A DNA stretch of 64,000 nucleotides, from positions 124,001 through 188,000 of the forward strand of contig CAVPCZ010000009.1 of NCBI GenBank assembly GCA_963702445.1, written 5' to 3'. Under the pieces are notes generated by a model that made no database searches, had not been told where the DNA came from, and saw only the letters and a program-made list of their open reading frames with translations. Position 1 is the first letter of the stretch, and each line of letters begins with the position of its first letter. The DNA comes from CAVPCZ01 sp963702445 (GTDB lineage: Bacteria > Bacteroidota > Ignavibacteria > UBA10030 > UBA6906). A program made the position numbers and the translations under genes. This document shows, piece by piece, positions 39,536 through 48,581 of the stretch.

Positions 39536-40524
39536 TGCTGTCTCCCGAAGCGCTTGTCTCCCGCACGACCGGTCACGGCTTTGCGGAGCTGAGCCGGGCC
39601 TTGCTGGATCAACAGAAAGAGACCTGGGAGCTGCTGCGCAACGGATACCGGAGTCTGGACACCGTGCGCACGCGGGAGTTCGCGTTCGACGACGCGGTCA
39701 TCCGCATTCAGTTCAATCCCGGCCGTCTGACTTCCTCCTCCGCAAAAGTGGATGACAAATCCATAAAGGAGCGGAAGTGTTTTCTCTGTGTCCAGCATCT
39801 CCCCCCCGATCAGCGCGGCCTCGCCTATGGTGACGGGTACGTCATCCTCTGCAATCCTTTTCCTATCACTCCCGAGCATTTTACCATTCCGCGTCTCACA
39901 CACATTCCACAACGTATCGAGGGGACGCTGGACATTCTGCTGGATCTTGCGCGGGATATGAGTCCACGCTACAACGTGTTCTACAACGGACCCAAATGTG
40001 GCGCATCGGCTCCTGACCATATGCACTTTCAAGCGGGAACGCGGGGGTTCATGCCGATTGATACCGAGTTTCCCCGCTTATGCGAGCTCTTCGGAACTGT
40101 CATCACCGCACAGGAGGGCTTCCGTGCCGTCGCAGTGAGCGGTCCTCTCAGGCGTTTTCTGGCCCTGGAAGGAAGTGGCCGGGATCTGATTGTGGCTGGA
40201 TGTTTGCGGTATCTCCGTGTCCTGAGGGAGAAAACGGGCGAGACGGAGGAACCGATGGTCAATGTGCTGGGGTCCTACCAGGATGGAGCCTGGCGGCTGC
40301 TGGTAGTTCCCCGCACACGCCACCGTCCCTCATTCTTCTTTGCGGAAGGGGAGAAACGCCTTCTTATCAGTCCCGCAGCGGTGGATGTCGGCGGCGTGAG
40401 CGTCACGCCTCTCGAGGAGGATTTCAAAAAGATCACCCGGGAGCACATCGTGCAGATGTTTGAAGAAGTACTGCTCGGACGGGACGCGTTCCGGCAGAGT
40501 GTGGAGGAGTGGGCGGCGCACTAG
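39520..40524 (+). CDS. DUF4922 protein, HIT/GalT-like nucleotidyltransferase or phosphorylase
   Basis: 334 residues. The conserved block R-I-Q-F-N-P-G-R, S-S-A-K-V, C-F-L-C (a C-x-x-C-like metal pair) and F-Y-N-G-P-K-C-G-A-S-A-P-D-H-M-H-F-Q-A-G is typical of DUF4922, a relative of galactose-1-phosphate uridylyltransferase and GDP-sugar phosphorylases. H-x-H-x-Q (in D-H-M-H-F-Q) is the expected active site, where the second His would carry the nucleotidyl group. Its substrate is not known. In a wall-sugar salvage cluster it may move a nucleotide to or from an amino-sugar phosphate. It converges with the NamZ gene, sharing the CTAG that forms both stops (40521-40524). Confidence 0.72.
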   Translation: MLEQLMLSPEALVSRTTGHGFAELSRALLDQQKETWELLRNGYRSLDTVRTREFAFDDAVIRIQFNPGRLTSSSAKVDDKSIKERKCFLCVQHLPPDQRGLAYGDGYVILCNPFPITPEHFTIPRLTHIPQRIEGTLDILLDLARDMSPRYNVFYNGPKCGASAPDHMHFQAGTRGFMPIDTEFPRLCELFGTVITAQEGFRAVAVSGPLRRFLALEGSGRDLIVAGCLRYLRVLREKTGETEEPMVNVLGSYQDGAWRLLVVPRTRHRPSFFFAEGEKRLLISPAAVDVGGVSVTPLEEDFKKITREHIVQMFEEVLLGRDAFRQSVEEWAAH

Positions 40525-41759
40525 TACAGCAGGTACTTCTTCGACCTCGCCCTGAACTCCGCGGTTCCCCCTTCCAGCAAGTCCTTCACATCATCATAGC
40601 GCATCCGTGCGGCAAATGCCGTGCGCACCTTGTCCGTTCCGGCCACTTTGTCAAACATCCCGATCCTGGAACCATCTGCCAGCGTAAAGGGGTTCTTTTC
40701 CGGATACAGCTGGTTGTGCACCTCCAGAAAACGGAACTGAACGCTCATCAGATTGATCTTGTCCGGGTTGATAATATGGACCTGAACACCCTGCAGTGTC
40801 TTTCCGGTGGATCTGCCGTAGAACGGTTTGACCGTGATCGGACGGAAGAGGAGTCCGGGCATGTTCAGTGCATTCATCTTCTCCGCAAGGGCCGAGCCGT
40901 TGATCCATTCTGCGGCGAGAAGCTGGAAGGGGAGTGTATATCCGACCCCCTCCGAAATTACCCCCAGTTCACCGAGTATTCCCGTGCTCACATAATAGAG
41001 GGGTGAATAGTCGTGGGGGACATGGGGCGATGTGGGCACCCAGGGCAGTCCGGTCTCCTCAAACGTCATCGTCCGTTTCCACCCCTTCATGGGAACCACG
41101 CTCAGGCTGCAGCGGACGCCGTCCGTGAGCAAACCTTCATCATTCAGCATCCGGGCGAGTTCGCCGCATGTCAATCCGTACACGTACGGAATCGGAAACT
41201 GGCTTACGAAGGAGAAGAATCCCTTTTCGACATTGTTCCCTTCGACACGGTTTCCGCCCAGCGGGTTCGGCCGGTCGAGCACCACAAACGGAATTCGCAG
41301 CGTTGCCGCCGCCTCCATAGCCAGGCCCATGGTGCTGATATAGGTATAGGAGCGGCAGCCGATGTCCTGGATATCATAGACGAGGACATCAACCCCTTTG
41401 AGCATGTCCGGTGTGGGCTTGCGGGTCTTGCCATAGAGGGAGTAGACCGGGAGTTTGGTCTGGGGATCGGTATAGAAGTCGACAATGTCGCCCGCGGCAT
41501 AATCCCCGCGTACGCCGTGCTCGGGCCCGTACAGAGCGACCAGCGAGACCCCCTTTGCGGCAAACAGAATATCGATCGTGGCCCGCAGTTGTCTGTCGAC
41601 CCCGGTGGGGTTGGTGATCAGGCCCACCCGTTTGCCCCGAAGGAGGTCAAACGACCGGTCCCGGAGTACTTCGATCCCGGTCTGTACGGCCGGAGAGCCG
41701 GCGAGTACCGTTGCGAAAACGACGAGAGACAGAATTCCGGTGAAGAGTGTGCGGATCAT
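40521..41759 (-). CDS. namZ: Exo-beta-N-acetylmuramidase NamZ (DUF1343, GH171)
   Basis: 412 residues with a signal peptide. The DUF1343 landmarks are all present: G-K-R-V-G-L-I-T-N-P-T-G, L-Y-G-P-E-H-G-V-R-G, V-Y-S-L-Y-G, V-Y-D-I-Q-D-I-G-C-R-S-Y-T-Y, V-L-D-R-P-N-P-L-G-G and Y-G-L-T-C-G-E-L-A. NamZ of Bacillus subtilis and of Tannerella-type bacteria releases MurNAc from the non-reducing end of glycan fragments, acting together with NagZ, which is encoded at 44824. The gene lies on the minus strand within a plus-strand cluster and so has its own promoter, probably in the 41760-41820 gap. Confidence 0.88.
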   Translation of the reverse strand: MIRTLFTGILSLVVFATVLAGSPAVQTGIEVLRDRSFDLLRGKRVGLITNPTGVDRQLRATIDILFAAKGVSLVALYGPEHGVRGDYAAGDIVDFYTDPQTKLPVYSLYGKTRKPTPDMLKGVDVLVYDIQDIGCRSYTYISTMGLAMEAAATLRIPFVVLDRPNPLGGNRVEGNNVEKGFFSFVSQFPIPYVYGLTCGELARMLNDEGLLTDGVRCSLSVVPMKGWKRTMTFEETGLPWVPTSPHVPHDYSPLYYVSTGILGELGVISEGVGYTLPFQLLAAEWINGSALAEKMNALNMPGLLFRPITVKPFYGRSTGKTLQGVQVHIINPDKINLMSVQFRFLEVHNQLYPEKNPFTLADGSRIGMFDKVAGTDKVRTAFAARMRYDDVKDLLEGGTAEFRARSKKYLLY

Positions 41760-41898
41760 GGTCTTTCGAGGAGTTGTGGGGGAAGAGATAGGATAAGCTA
41801 CAACCTGTTTTGAAGATAGTCAACTCGGTCTGCGGAAGGTCCGGGCCGCCAGCTTCTGATCGGGGCCTTCGAGGGCGACGCGCTGCTCTCCCGCAGGA

Positions 41899-41938
41899 AC
41901 CGGCAACGCCCACCTGAACATCGGCGGGCATTGCCGGT
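41899..41938 (-). terminator. Imperfect hairpin downstream of the TPR lipoprotein gene
   Basis: Positions 41899-41911 pair with 41926-41938 over 13 bp with one C-A mismatch and a 14-nt loop. It lies about 40 nt after the stop of the minus-strand TPR gene. No U tract follows on the minus strand, so its role as terminator is tentative. Confidence 0.35.
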
Positions 41939-41977
41939 AAGCGCAATGTTGGCCTTCTGGATGGAGATCAGCTGCGA

Positions 41978-43432
41978 TTACTTCTTCACCAGCGCCTGTG
42001 CCAGACGCAGATTCACGGCGTTGCCGAGGGTAACGGTCTCCCATTTACGCAACTGCTTGATCGTTTCTCCAGCGTTCTCCTTGTCACCTTTCTTCATATA
42101 GGCAAGCGTGAGAGTGTACAGGTTGGGGGGATTGTCTGGAATACTCGTGAGTTGCTTGATCCCTTCGTCATAGTTCCCCTCCATGACTGCGATATAGCCA
42201 TGAAGCGACTTCACATCATCCGGTTCTCCGGGGTTGCCCCGCTGCTCGACATCCTTGGTGAACGCTGTGAGATACTCCTTCGCTTTTGGGAGACTCTTCG
42301 CCTGAGTGTAGGCATACGCCAGCCAGGAGTTCGATCGGAAGAGGATATTTTCACGGGTGCGGTCAGGGATGCTCAGGGTCTTCGCCAGCGTGATTGCTTC
42401 GTTGTACTTCTTGAGACCTTCCTGCGCTTTGCCAAACGCACACAGGAGATATCCCTGGTTTGCGACGGAGTAGACCACCGGGGAATTCTGGTTCTGGGCG
42501 ACGGCAAGTACACGGCGTTCTTCGAGAACCTTCAGCGCCTCGGGGATGTTTCCCTCCATCACATACGTTGCCGCGAGAGAGAAGTACCCGGCGAGTTTGT
42601 CGTCGATCTGTGGTGACTTTTCAATAAATTGTCGGTAGTATTCCCGGGCCTGTTTGCCGTCCCCCTTACAGAGATAACAGTCACCGATCCCGGAGATGGA
42701 TACGGTGAACGATGGGTCCATCTCCAGCACTTTCCTGTATTGCACGACGGACTCATCATACCGCCCTTGAAGTCTCAGAAACTCTGCGTAGGAATCAACC
42801 GGATTCGCATACGTCGGCAGCAAACGCATATAGGTCTTGAAGGCCTTTTCCGCCCCCTCGGGATTCCCCAGGGAGGCATAGTCATAACCCAGGAGGTTGT
42901 AGGGTGGAGCGTATGTCGTATCGAGTGCAACGGCCTTCTGATAATAGGTGACGGCAGTTTTCAGATCGCCGAGAGACCGGTGGTAAACACCGGCCATCAA
43001 CTGCACACGCTTGTCCATGGGGAAAGCGGCCAGAAGGCTGTCAAGGTACTTCTTTGCCTGGGCCGTCTGTTGCTGTGTTTGTGCAACCATATACTTGATG
43101 GTCAGCCGCTCTCCCGGCGTAACTGAGCCGAGCAACGCGAGTGCTTTGTTGCGGTTTTCCAGCGCGATCGCGGATCCTCCGCCTGAAGCTGAACGGTAGA
43201 TGTACGCAAACGCGAAGTTGGGATCCTTCTGTATGGCCTGATCGAAAAGAACGGCAGCCTTGTCAAATTCGATATTCTCGGATTTGTCTCTTCCCTGCAG
43301 GAAGAGCTGCCGTGCCTCCTCCGACGCTGTCGTTATCGGAATGTCCGTTGGAGGTTTCTGGGGAGTGCAGGCGTAGATCATGCAACCCAGGAGGACCACT
43401 CCGATGTACGCGAAATGCCATCTTCCATTCAT
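41978..43432 (-). CDS. Tetratricopeptide-repeat lipoprotein
   Basis: I use the Met at 43432 (four codons inside the longest frame), which opens a lipoprotein signal with Cys after Met-Ile-Tyr-Ala. The 484-residue mature part is almost wholly TPR helices (for example A-A-V-L-F-D-Q-A-I-Q-K-D-P-N, A-V-T-Y-Y-Q-K-A-V-A-L-D, S-V-V-Q-Y-R-K-V-L-E-M-D-P), eight or more repeats. TPR lipoproteins scaffold protein complexes at the outer or inner membrane. It is on the same strand as namZ with a 218-nt gap, so it may precede namZ in one transcript. No specific partner can be named. Confidence 0.8.
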   Translation of the reverse strand: MNGRWHFAYIGVVLLGCMIYACTPQKPPTDIPITTASEEARQLFLQGRDKSENIEFDKAAVLFDQAIQKDPNFAFAYIYRSASGGGSAIALENRNKALALLGSVTPGERLTIKYMVAQTQQQTAQAKKYLDSLLAAFPMDKRVQLMAGVYHRSLGDLKTAVTYYQKAVALDTTYAPPYNLLGYDYASLGNPEGAEKAFKTYMRLLPTYANPVDSYAEFLRLQGRYDESVVQYRKVLEMDPSFTVSISGIGDCYLCKGDGKQAREYYRQFIEKSPQIDDKLAGYFSLAATYVMEGNIPEALKVLEERRVLAVAQNQNSPVVYSVANQGYLLCAFGKAQEGLKKYNEAITLAKTLSIPDRTRENILFRSNSWLAYAYTQAKSLPKAKEYLTAFTKDVEQRGNPGEPDDVKSLHGYIAVMEGNYDEGIKQLTSIPDNPPNLYTLTLAYMKKGDKENAGETIKQLRKWETVTLGNAVNLRLAQALVKK

Positions 43433-43879
43433 ACGTGCCTCCACTGTTGTGTGTGTTGAGGGAATGACCGCTCATACAGGAGACGGATGTGCGTGCAGAT
43501 GGATGTCGGCCCGTGAGTCAGGGGGTCGTCGGGGTGGGCTCTCTAGCGGAGGAACTGAAACGGGGTCCAGAGCGGCGGCCCGGTGACCGCGGGGGCCACC
43601 AAGCGCACCAGTGTATCTGTGGCGCAAATTAACTGCTTCTTCTGATCAAAGTCAACTGGCGTGCCGGAAACAGGTCGGACAGTCCCTATTCCCGCAGGGT
43701 CGATCCTTCCACTTCGCTTTCACCGGTACACCTCGCTGGCCTCTGCATGGCCGGCGTGCCCCGTCCTCATAGAAAGACGGCGATGCTGAAGCAAGGCTGC
43801 CTTGATAGTCTACCCTTCATTCGGTACATTGAAAAAACTTCTTGCATCACTGATTCATCGCATTTATCACGTCAAGCAC
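43433..43879 (+). other. Divergent intergenic region, no gene seen
   Basis: This 447-nt gap separates the minus-strand TPR gene from the plus-strand kinase. It holds short overlapping frames without coding bias. An A/T-rich stretch at 43826-43870 is the likeliest place for the kinase promoter (TTGCAT, 17 nt, TATCAC is a weak candidate), and nothing else is supported. Confidence 0.4.
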
Positions 43880-44823
43880 ATGAGCATAACAAAGAGAGTT
43901 GTCCTGGGAGCCGATGGCGGAGGCACCAAGACGCTCGGGATCCTTGCCGCAGAAGATGGCACCGAACTCGGCCGTTTTCAGGTTGGGCCGGGAAACCCCA
44001 ACGTTGCAGGGATCGAGCGTGCGGCCGCAAATCTCCTGGACCTGGTTGCGGGGTGCTGCGAACGCGCGGGATGTGCACCCCCGGATCTGCTTTCGATCGT
44101 TTTCGGCCTGGCGGGAGTGGGAAGCCAGATGGTCCGTTCGAAACTCGCTGATGCGTTGCGGGCAGAATCGGCGATCCGGGGCCTGCCTGAACTTCCGATC
44201 ACACTGGAAACGGATTCGCGCGTTGCGCTCGAAGGGGCATTCGGCGGTGGCCCGGGAGTGGTGATGATCGCCGGCACCGGCTCAATCCTTATCGGCAAGC
44301 TTCCTGACGGCACGGTACGATCCCTCGGCGGCTGGGGGAGGGTATTGGGCGATGAAGGGAGCGGGTACTTCATCGGTCTGGAAGCGACGAAAGCCGTTTC
44401 CCGCGACATGGACGGCCGTGAAGATGCGGGCGTTCTACGAAAGGTGTTTGCCGAAGCAAACGGGTGGGACTCCCGTGATAAGGTGATTGCCGCTGTCTAT
44501 CAACAAAAATTCGATCTTGCCTCGCTTGCTCCACTTGTCCTGAAAGCGGCCGGGGAGAATGATCAGGTTGCACTGGCCATCCTGCGCCGGGCGGCAACAC
44601 ATCTCGCCGATCAACTCAAAACCATGGTTCGGGCTATGGGATCGCAGTCGAATGTGGGGGTGGTCTTTGTCGGCGGATTGATCGATCATGATACCGTGTA
44701 CGCGCGTCTGTTGCGGGAAACGATCACGGAGTTGGTGCCTTCGGCAGAGGTACAACCCGCGCTGCACATCCGCCGGTCGGCGGGGCTGTCCTCATGGCCC
44801 TTTCCCATCTGCAAAGGAACTGA
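43880..44823 (+). CDS. BadF/NagK-type amino-sugar kinase (GlcNAc or MurNAc kinase), one frameshift near its end
   Basis: I start at the ATG at 43880, ten codons before the ATPase phosphate-1 motif G-A-D-G-G-G-T-K-T. The phosphate-2 motif (G-P-G-V-V-M-I-A-G-T-G-S), G-W-G-R-V-L-G-D-E-G-S-G and V-V-F-V-G-G-L-I follow. This family includes eukaryotic-type GlcNAc kinase and Clostridium MurK, which phosphorylates GlcNAc and MurNAc. The frame runs on into the next gene only because one base is missing near 44765; in the corrected frame the product ends P-P-V-G-G-A-V-L-M-A-L-S-H-L with TGA at 44821-44823, the usual C-terminus of the family (314 residues). It should feed the NagB step with sugar-6-phosphates. 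Confidence 0.8.
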
Positions 44824-47773
44824 ATGCTCCCCCCGAATCCGTCAGCTGTCTTCATGTGCGATTCTTCTTGCTCTGCTGGGTATGGCCTGCGGTCCCTCGG
44901 CACTGATTCCGGTTCAGGAGCCCTCGGTGGGGGAGCCGGTTTCCGGACAGGCCGCCGGTCATGACGGCTGGGTCGACAGTGTGCTGGCAACGATGTCGGA
45001 TGAAGAGAAGGTCGGCCAGCTCGTCATGGTGGGCCTCTACGGTCAGTACTTCAGCACGCAGACGGACGAACACGCCCGGCTCGTACATCTGATCCGCGAC
45101 CATCATATCGGAGGGTTCATACTCTGGCAGGGCGATGTGTTGGAATCCGCCGTACGCCTGAATTCCCTGCAGCGGATGTCCCGGCTGCCGTTGCTCGTGA
45201 GCGGAGACTACGAGAGGGGGCTGCCTATGCGGACCCGGCGCGGGACTCCCTTCCCGGACGCAATGGCGCTGGGTGCCACGAGAAACCCGCGCTATGCATA
45301 TGAAGTAGGACGGGCGATTGCGCGTGAAGCCCGTGCGATCGGGGTCCATCAGAACTATGCGCCCGTGGCCGATGTGAACACCAACCCGATGAACCCCGTC
45401 ATCAATACCCGTTCATTCGGTGAGGATGTCCGGCTCGTTCAGGAAATGGTGGGCGCGTTCGTGAAAGGAACCCTGGACGGGGGTGCCCTTCCAACGGCAA
45501 AGCATTTCCCGGGTCACGGGGATACAGGGGTCGATTCCCATCTTGACCTTCCGGTGTTACAGTACACGCGGGATCGACTGGATTCTGTTGAGCTTGCGCC
45601 CTTCCGCTCCGCGATTGATGCGGGAACCCCCTCGATGATGATCGCCCACATCGCCGTGCCCGTCCTTGACCCCGACCGGTCGCTTCCTTCGTCGCTTTCC
45701 ACAAATGCCATCGGAACGGTGTTGCAGGAACAGCTGGGGTTCAACGGACTGGTGGTGACCGATGCCATGGATATGCGGGGTGTCACGCGGGATTTTTCGC
45801 CCGGGCAGTCCACGGTGATGGCGGTGAAAGCCGGCGTGGATATTGTCCTCATGCCGCCCGACGAGGATGCGGCGTTTGATGCGCTTCTGGCCGCCGTCCG
45901 TTCGGGGGAGATCCACCGTGCACGGCTGGACGTCTCCGTGCGCAAGGTCCTGGCGGCAAAACAGAGGCTCGGGCTCGACACACTCCGCACGGTGGACATC
46001 GACAGGATTCCGGAAATTGTCGGCGGCAGGGATCATCGACTGTTGTCCCGTGAGGTCGCGCGGAGCGCCGTGACCGTTCTCAAGAATATGAAAGGCGTGT
46101 TTCCGCTCGCCACGGGCAACGGCCGCAGGGTGGTCTCCATCGTCCTGAGTGATTCGCAGGACAGCCGCGTCGATATCAACCGGCCGGGCAACCCCTGGCC
46201 CTGCGAGCCTCCGGGAGCGTACTTTCATCAACAGCTCCAGCGGCGGATCGGGCGCATCGAAACATACCGCCTTTCGCCTTCAAGCAGCACGGTGGACATC
46301 GAGACGGCGGCCGAACGGATGAAAAAGGCGGATCTCGTCTTCTTCCCTGTGTATGTGAAGGTGCGTACATCGTCCGGGCGCATCGGCATGCCCCCGGCGT
46401 TTCTCTCCATTCTGAAAGCGGCGGAATCCGTCCGGGTTCCGGTGGTGGCGGTCCTGTTCGGGAACCCCTATCTCGCCGCGCATTTCCCGGCGGCAAAGGG
46501 AGTGTTGTGCGCCTACGGCGACAGCGAACCCCAGGTGGAAGCGGCGGTGGAGGCTCTCTTCGGAGAGATCGGAGTATGCGGGAAGCTGCCGGTCACGATT
46601 GCCGCTGGTTTTCCCTTCGGCAGCGGCCTCGTCTGTCCTGCCGATCGTCTCCGCCGGGAGGATCCCGTCGCGGCAGGCTTCGTCCCGGAAAAACTCGCCG
46701 AGCTGGACAGGATCATCGCCTCGGCAATCCGGGACTCTGCATTTCCCGCTGCGCAGCTCCTGGTACTCAGAGACGGGAAGATTGCGTACAATCAGGCCTT
46801 CGGAACCTACACCTATGATCCGGCCTCAGGGCCTATCGACAACGCCTCCTTGTTTGATCTGGCATCGGTGAGTAAAGTTATCGGCACGACGACGGCCGTG
46901 ATGAAGCTGATTGATGCGCAAAAGCTCTCGCTGGACGATTATGCATCGAAATACCTTCCTCACCTGGGAGCGGGAAACAAGGCGAAAATCACCATCAGGC
47001 ATCTGCTGACGCACCGGGCGGGGTTCCCGCCTTTCAAGCGGTTCTTCCTGATGTGCGAGAGCGCAGCTGAGGCGCTGGATTCCGTGTACGCGACCGAACT
47101 GGTGGCGGAGCCCGGAGACACGACCATCTACAGCGACATCGGGATGATCACGATGGGCAAGATCGTAGAGAAGGTTTCGGGAGTGTCGCAGGCCGCGCTG
47201 CTGGAGAATGACTTCTTCAGTCCGCTGGGGATGAAGAACACGATGTACAATCCCCCCCGGGTGCTGTGGGAACGGGTCGTGCCGACGGAGATCGATACCC
47301 TCTGGCGCAAGGCCCTTGTGCGCGGTATCGTGCACGACGAGAATGCGGCGCTGCTGGGTGGTGTTGCGGGCCACGCGGGCCTGTTTTCGACAGCGTCCGA
47401 TCTGGCCATCTATGTGCAGATGCTCCTCAACCACGGAACGTACGGCGGTGTCCGGTATCTTGCCGAAAGCACCATTGTGGAATTCACCGGTGCGCATGTG
47501 GAGGGGCAGGACAGGTACCTGGGATGGGACATGAAGTCCCCCGTGGGTTCCTCCGCCGGAACCCTCTTCTCTCCCTCCTCATTCGGTCACACGGGATTCA
47601 CCGGTACATCCATCTGGGTGGATCCGGAGAGGAAACTGGCGGTAATTCTGCTGACAAACCGGGTTCACCCCACGCGCGCCAATCAGAAACTCTCGCGTGT
47701 GCGGCCGGCGGTCCACGACGCGGTGGTTCGGGCAATTACAGAAGACACGGTGCAGATCCCGCAAGGGTGGTGA
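44824..47773 (+). CDS. Lipoprotein: GH3 beta-N-acetylglucosaminidase (NagZ-like) fused to a class C-like serine hydrolase, one frameshift
   Basis: The ATG at 44824 abuts the kinase stop. With one C fewer in the run of six C at 44829-44834, the N-terminus becomes a lipoprotein signal (M-L-P-R-I-R-Q-L, Leu-rich core, L-G-M-A-C). The 982-residue product holds a GH3 domain with K-H-F-P-G-H-G-D-T (the NagZ His) and nucleophile Asp in V-V-T-D-A-M-D-M. A GH3 C-terminal sandwich follows, then a serine hydrolase domain (about 600-982) with S-V-S-K, Y-S-D and H-T-G. GH3/serine-hydrolase fusions occur widely in Bacteroidota. It should remove GlcNAc from muropeptides in the periplasm, with the hydrolase part acting on peptide or acyl groups. 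Confidence 0.82.
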
Positions 47774-47838
47774 TAGCGGATGGAGTGGGGATTGGCGGAA
47801 ATGTAAGGGGAGCAGGAAGAAGTCGGGAGGAATAGGCG

Positions 47839-48435
47839 ATGGGGACATCGACCGAGGTGATAAGGCGCGCAGAGGAGTATGTCACTGCGCTGTTCGGCGA
47901 ACGATTGCCGGCATGGGCCGCATATCACGACTTCACGCACACCCTCGAGGTGGTGGAAGCGGTGGGAGAGGTCGGCATCGCGTCAAACCTGGATGCCGGA
48001 CAGATGGCTGTGGTCACTCTGGCCGCCTGGTTTCATGATACCGGATACATGGAAGGGGCGGAGGATCACGAGGAGAGGAGTGTTACACTTGCCGGGGAGT
48101 TTCTCCGCGCTCATCACTATCCGGAGGACGGCCTGAAGGAAGTGGTCGGTTGTATCAGGGCGACAAAAGTACCGCAGAAGCCTACAACGCTTCTCGAGCA
48201 AGTGGTATGCGACAGCGATATCCTGCATATCGGGCAGGAGGACGCGCTCCTGAAGAGCGCACTGCTACGTCAGGAGATGGAGGCCCGGACGGGGGAGAAG
48301 TTCACGGATGAAGCCTGGCTGAGGAAAAACATCGAGTTCATGTCGTGCTGCAAATTTCACACCCCGTATGCGCAGCAGAAGTATGGAGCGCGGCGTCTGC
48401 AGAATGTCGAGGAGTTGAAGTCCCGGCTGCGGTAG
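47839..48435 (+). CDS. HD-domain phosphohydrolase
   Basis: 198 residues preceded by GGGAGG about 8-10 nt upstream. The HD metal motif appears as Y-H-D-F-T-H-T (His at the first site), W-F-H-D-T-G-Y (the HD pair) and D-S-D-I-L-H (late Asp). Such small HD proteins hydrolyse nucleotides or cyclic nucleotides; the specific substrate is unknown. It follows the GH3 gene by 65 nt on the same strand and may be the last gene of that transcript. The 146-nt gap to the convergent GH97 gene shows no clear terminator. Confidence 0.78.
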   Translation: MGTSTEVIRRAEEYVTALFGERLPAWAAYHDFTHTLEVVEAVGEVGIASNLDAGQMAVVTLAAWFHDTGYMEGAEDHEERSVTLAGEFLRAHHYPEDGLKEVVGCIRATKVPQKPTTLLEQVVCDSDILHIGQEDALLKSALLRQEMEARTGEKFTDEAWLRKNIEFMSCCKFHTPYAQQKYGARRLQNVEELKSRLR

Positions 48436-48581
48436 AGCCCGCCCCCTTCTCCGAGCCGTCGTTTCGCCCCTGGTTGTGCACGGGTTGACGGACCCGGTCC
48501 CGCTCCGATTGCCGCCCCGGGCACGTTCAGAATCCCCTCTATCCCTCTGCGCTTGCGTTTGCTCCGTTAACGCGGGCGTCC

